Assembly: GCA_002308815.1 (NCBI GenBank)
Contig: DBVX01000085.1
Span: 19,430-29,472, forward strand
Direction of reading: 5' to 3'
DNA: 10,043 nucleotides
Origin: Bacteroidales bacterium UBA1253
GTDB lineage: Bacteria > Bacteroidota > Bacteroidia > Bacteroidales > Paludibacteraceae
The notes under the pieces were generated by a model that saw only the letters and a list, made by a program, of their open reading frames with translations, did not search any database and was not told the DNA's origin. Positions 7,204 to 10,043 of the stretch are shown here, piece by piece (the stretch's first letter is position 1; each line of letters begins with the position of its first letter). The translations under genes were made by a program, and so were the position numbers.

Positions 7204-8051
7204 AACTCAGTATTGTAACCATCTCCTACAACAATCTGGAGGGTCTTCAGAAGACGCTGCCAAGCGTGCTGAGCCAGAACTGTGCCGGCTTTGAACACAT
7301 TGTGGTGGACGGCGGATCGCAGGACGGGAGCGCGGAATACATAGCCCTCTACGCTCGTCAGGCGGCAGAGCGGGGCATCAGCGTGCAGTGGGTGAGCGAA
7401 CGCGACGAAGGGATATATAATGCGATGAACAAGGGCATTCGCATGGGTAGCGGCGAATATGTTGAGATTCTCAACTCCGGCGATATGCTGGCTTCAGACA
7501 ATGTTGTGGGGCGGATGCTGCACGCATTGGAGACGCACAATAACCCCGATATTCTTTATGGCAATATGCTAAAGACTTTTCCATCCGGCTTGCGCCGTGA
7601 CCGCTGTTTCAACGGTCAGCCGGTTACAATGCTGGGGATGTACAAGGGGACGCTCAATCATTCACCTGCATACATCAAGCGCAATCTGTTTGAACAATAC
7701 GGTAACTACGACGAGCGGTATCGTATTGTGTCAGACTGGAAATGGTATCTGCAGGTGATTGTTTTCGGCGGTGTGAAGCCTGTCTATACGGACATTGATG
7801 TGACGGTATTCGACATGAACGGCATCTCAGAGACGAACAAGGATTTGGACAAGGAGGAGCGAAAACAGGTTCTTCGGGAGGTGGTTCCCGATGCCATTCT
7901 GGAGGACTACGACCGATGGGCGTTTCCGGTCAGTCAGGTGAACCGTCTGAGACGCTGGCATCTGTGGCCGATGGTTTATTTCGTTGAGCGTGTGTGCTTC
8001 AAGATTGAAAAATGGTTTTGGAAAAAAGGGGAACAGGTGTATCGTGAATGA
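7200..8051 (+). CDS. Family 2 glycosyltransferase, WcaE/WfgS-like
   Basis: This 283-residue transferase has a GT-A domain with the features of the WcaE/WfgS-like branch of family 2: LSIVTISYNNLEGL, IVVDGGSQDGS (donor site, DGGS at 37-40), the SERDEGIYNAMNKGI block (66-80), GSGEYVEILNSGD (NSGD at 92-95 in place of DxD), then LYGN and SDWKWYL (about 178-184). It should add one sugar to a surface-glycan intermediate; donor and acceptor are unknown. Its ATG overlaps the stop of the preceding transferase (ATGA at 7200-7203), so the two are probably translated together and act in the same pathway. The C-terminus is aromatic and basic (FVERVCFKIEKWFWKK), fitting peripheral membrane association. The next promoter begins 11 bases after its stop. 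The two enzymes differ clearly in the catalytic motif, so they are not a recent tandem duplication. Confidence 0.92.
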   Translation: MKLSIVTISYNNLEGLQKTLPSVLSQNCAGFEHIVVDGGSQDGSAEYIALYARQAAERGISVQWVSERDEGIYNAMNKGIRMGSGEYVEILNSGDMLASDNVVGRMLHALETHNNPDILYGNMLKTFPSGLRRDRCFNGQPVTMLGMYKGTLNHSPAYIKRNLFEQYGNYDERYRIVSDWKWYLQVIVFGGVKPVYTDIDVTVFDMNGISETNKDLDKEERKQVLREVVPDAILEDYDRWAFPVSQVNRLRRWHLWPMVYFVERVCFKIEKWFWKKGEQVYRE

Positions 8052-8062
8052 AAAAATATCGC

Positions 8063-8070
8063 TACTTTTG
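8063..8070 (+). promoter_or_regulatory. Bacteroidota -7 promoter element for the glucosaminidase operon
   Basis: TACTTTTG at 8063-8070 matches TANNTTTG exactly and is followed by C, as in the tRNA promoter. No good -33 TTTG is found at the expected spacing near 8040; the closest TTTG (8017-8020) is too far upstream. Transcription would start near 8077, leaving a leader of about 10-20 bases (aacataaaca) before the first ATGs. It likely drives the genes from 8088 onward, including the start of mutS2. Confidence 0.7.
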
Positions 8071-8087
8071 CGGGCGGAACATAAACA

Positions 8088-9104
8088 ATGACAATGATGA
8101 ACACGAAGCGAATCTATTGGATGGCTGCGCTGCTGCTGGGCAGTATGGCTGTATGGTCACAGAAACTGATGCCCGATTATCAGGAGTATATAGAGACCTA
8201 CAGACAGATTGCCGTTGATCAGCAGCGGGAACACAACATCCCGGCATCCATCTCTATGGCGCAGGGTCTGCTGGAGTCCGGAGCAGGCAAGAGCGAGTTG
8301 GCAAGAAAGGCGAACAATCATTTCGGCATCAAATGCACATCTGATTGGAAAGGCGATACATACCACAAGAACGATGACAAGCGGAAAGACTGCTTCCGCA
8401 AGTACAAGAATGTGAAGGATTCGTGGGAAGACCATTCCAAATTCCTGCTGCGCCCCCGTTACGAGGAATTGTTCAAACTGAAGGTGACTGATTACAAAGG
8501 ATGGGCGCACGGTCTGAGAAAATGTGGCTATGCCACCGACCCGAACTATCCCGCCAAACTGATCCGCATCATCGAGGACTACGGTCTTGACAAACTGACA
8601 TCCGATGCCGGTGCCAAGCAGAAGAAACAGAAGGAGAAAGCGAAGGATGCGAAAGCCGATCCCGACCGCGATCAGGGTGTGTTACCGGGTGACACGGTGG
8701 AACTGACCGACAGAAAGGAGTTCCGCGAAGCCGCCGGAATGAAGGATGTGACCATCTATCAGGAACACAAGGCGGGATTTGAGAACGGCACGCGTTACAT
8801 CATAGCCGAGGAGGGCGAAAGTTACCGTTCCCTGTCCTATTTCTTGAACATAAGCGAGAAGCAGTTGCGCAAGTACAACGACGCGACCGACGGGCGTCCG
8901 TTGCGTCAGGGTGACCGGGTGTACCTGTTCCGCAAGCACAAATATGCCAGTCGCAAGCATACTTATTACTTTGTCCGCAAGAACGACACCGCATGGTCCA
9001 TCGCCCAGAGGTTTGGTTTCCAGATGAAAAGCATCTATACCCTTAACGGCATCCCGGAGGGAACGCCTCTCACCACCCGTCAGGAAATCCGCTTGCGAAA
9101 ATGA
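8088..9104 (+). CDS. Secreted glucosaminidase (GH73) with LysM-like repeats
   Basis: This 338-residue protein should cut peptidoglycan glycan strands in the periplasm during growth or division. A signal peptide (basic NTKR, core IYWMAALLLGSMAVW, cut near SQ) precedes a glucosaminidase domain at about residues 30-170. Key blocks are IPASISMAQGLLESGAGKSELARKANNHFGIKC, where Glu63 corresponds to the catalytic Glu of FlgJ/GH73 enzymes, then YKNVKDSWEDHSKFLL, RY and GLRKCGYATDPNYPAKLIRIIEDYGL. A Lys-rich linker (about 177-205) leads to two LysM-like repeats: about 236-285 (EGESYRSLSYFLNISEKQL) and about 290-338 (VRKNDTAWSIAQRFGFQMKSIYTLNGI), which bind glycan. ATGs at 8088, 8094 and 8097 are all possible starts; I kept the first. 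Its stop overlaps the next start by four bases. Confidence 0.92.
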   Translation: MTMMNTKRIYWMAALLLGSMAVWSQKLMPDYQEYIETYRQIAVDQQREHNIPASISMAQGLLESGAGKSELARKANNHFGIKCTSDWKGDTYHKNDDKRKDCFRKYKNVKDSWEDHSKFLLRPRYEELFKLKVTDYKGWAHGLRKCGYATDPNYPAKLIRIIEDYGLDKLTSDAGAKQKKQKEKAKDAKADPDRDQGVLPGDTVELTDRKEFREAAGMKDVTIYQEHKAGFENGTRYIIAEEGESYRSLSYFLNISEKQLRKYNDATDGRPLRQGDRVYLFRKHKYASRKHTYYFVRKNDTAWSIAQRFGFQMKSIYTLNGIPEGTPLTTRQEIRLRK

Positions 9105-9418
9105 ATATGTCCCCTGAACAGACTTTCCGCCGAAGCAACACACAGACCATCGGTGACGCCCTGTCCGCTTTTCTTCGCGAGTCGGGACTGGACAAGCCTG
9201 TCTATGAACATCAGTTGATGGAGCGGTGGCCGGAGGTGGTGGGCGAGATGGCTGCGAAACTTACTTACAAACTGGAGGTGCGTGAGGGCGTACTCTATGT
9301 GCGGCTACGCAGTGCGGCTCTGAAAGCCCAGCTATTCGAACTCCGCCATGATGTGGTGCGCCGTCTCAATGAGTCGGTCGGCACGACTGTCATTCACGAC
9401 ATACGTCTTTTAGGGTAA
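9101..9418 (+). CDS. DUF721 (DciA-like) protein
   Basis: This 105-residue protein matches the DUF721 family: a helical N-terminus (IGDALSAFLRESGLDKPVYEHQLMERWPEVVGEMAA), then the beta section YKLEVREGVLYVRLRSAALKAQLFELRHDVVRRLNE and a C-terminal VIHDIRLLG. DUF721 includes DciA, the ancestral loader or operator of the replicative helicase DnaB in bacteria that lack DnaC. That role is likely but not proven for this short Bacteroidota form. It contains essentially only the core domain with no long disordered arm. The start is ATG 9101 (overlapping the previous stop by four bases); ATG 9107 is also possible. mutS2 begins three bases after its stop, so it sits in a tight unit with a wall hydrolase and a DNA/ribosome quality-control gene. 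Confidence 0.88.
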   Translation: MNMSPEQTFRRSNTQTIGDALSAFLRESGLDKPVYEHQLMERWPEVVGEMAAKLTYKLEVREGVLYVRLRSAALKAQLFELRHDVVRRLNESVGTTVIHDIRLLG

Positions 9419-9421
9419 GCG

Positions 9422-10043
9422 ATGACCTATCCGAACAATATAGAGCAGAAGATTGATTTTCAAGTTCTCCGTGCGCGTCTGAATGCGGCTTGCAGTTCAT
9501 CGTTGGGCAGGGAGCGCGTGGAGCGGATGCGTTTTGAAACGGACTGTGAGACAGTCCGCACGTTGCTGGGTGAAACGCAGGATATGCTTCATGTGCTTGA
9601 GGACGGTTCGCTCGGTTTTCCGCAAGGTGAGATTTACGATTTGCGGGAGGCGTTGGGACGCATTCGTGTGGAGGGGCTGTATCTGGACGAGCAGGAACTG
9701 TTTCATCTGATGAAAACGCTCGCCTACGCTGCCGAACTGGAGGTTTTCTTCGCGCGTCTGGATGCTGTGCGTTTCCCTTATCTTCACAGTTGGTCGCAGG
9801 AAGAGTCGCAGCCTGTGGGCAGGGTGGTGCAGCTGATTGACAGTGTGCTGGACCGCTACGGCAAGTTGAAAGACAACGCCTCTCCCGATCTGGCACGCAT
9901 CAGGCACGATCTCAGTCAGGCGCAGGGGGCTGTCTCCCGTGCCATACAGACCGTTCTAAAGAAGGCGCAGGCGGAGGGATGGGTGGACAAGGACACCGCG
10001 CCGACGCTGCGTGAGGGCAGGCTGGTGCTGCCCGTTCCGCCGG
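9422..10043 (+). CDS. mutS2: MutS2 family protein, N-terminal part (partial)
   Basis: The frame opens at ATG 9422, three bases after the DUF721 stop, and runs without a stop for 207 codons to the window edge. The beginning, MTYPNNIEQKIDFQVLRARL then SSLGRERVERM, is the usual MutS2 N-terminus. It is followed by the helical core region with ETQDMLHVLEDG, the DLREALGRIRVEGLYLDEQEL block, and the PDLARIRHDLSQAQGAVSRAI and REGRLVLPVPP segments that precede the ATPase in the family. The Walker ATPase and the C-terminal Smr endonuclease domain are outside the window. MutS2 suppresses recombination in some bacteria and in others splits collided ribosomes; which applies here is not known. Confidence 0.93.
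   Translation, partial: MTYPNNIEQKIDFQVLRARLNAACSSSLGRERVERMRFETDCETVRTLLGETQDMLHVLEDGSLGFPQGEIYDLREALGRIRVEGLYLDEQELFHLMKTLAYAAELEVFFARLDAVRFPYLHSWSQEESQPVGRVVQLIDSVLDRYGKLKDNASPDLARIRHDLSQAQGAVSRAIQTVLKKAQAEGWVDKDTAPTLREGRLVLPVPP

Noticed and set aside
8017..8020. TTTG as the -33 element of the 8063 promoter
   Set aside because: It is 42 bases upstream of the -7 element, about twice the normal spacing.

Overview
The window reads as chromosomal DNA of a Bacteroidota bacterium, most likely of the order Bacteroidales. The evidence is two copies of the Bacteroidota promoter element TANNTTTG (both TACTTTTGC), a TonB with a Pro/Glu-rich linker and an EDMPEFPGG-type C-terminal domain, a BtuB-like TonB-dependent receptor, a probable type IX secretion (T9SS) C-terminal signal, and weak Shine-Dalgarno signals. 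The genus cannot be fixed by eye. All genes found lie on the + strand and are tightly packed, with 4-base ATGA overlaps at 99, 7200 and 9101. I saw no insertion sequence, CRISPR array, integrase or clear intrinsic terminator.

Region 1 (1-3244) is an outer-membrane group. It holds the tail of a probable T9SS-exported protein, a 309-residue predicted beta-barrel protein, and a 727-residue TonB-dependent receptor with an unusually long N-terminal leader.

Region 2 (3263-6175) opens with a strong promoter driving tRNA-Pro(UGG). After only 23 bases comes tonB, then recG, which appears to start at TTG two bases after the tonB stop. No terminator separates the tRNA from tonB, so the three may form one mixed tRNA-mRNA transcript. 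TonB supplies proton-motive-force energy to receptors such as the one just upstream. RecG remodels replication forks and recombination intermediates.

Region 3 (6199-8051) holds two overlapping family 2 glycosyltransferases, probably for a surface polysaccharide or glycan, with no other polysaccharide genes in view.

Region 4 (8063-10043) starts with a second TACTTTTGC promoter. It contains a secreted GH73-type glucosaminidase with two LysM-like repeats, a DUF721/DciA-like protein, and the first 207 codons of MutS2, which continues past the window edge.

Most of the content is ordinary core and envelope biology. The points most worth a second look are the tRNA-Pro/tonB/recG linkage, the extended leader on the receptor, and the TTG start of recG. 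I did not find convincing evidence of an undescribed defence or mobile system.
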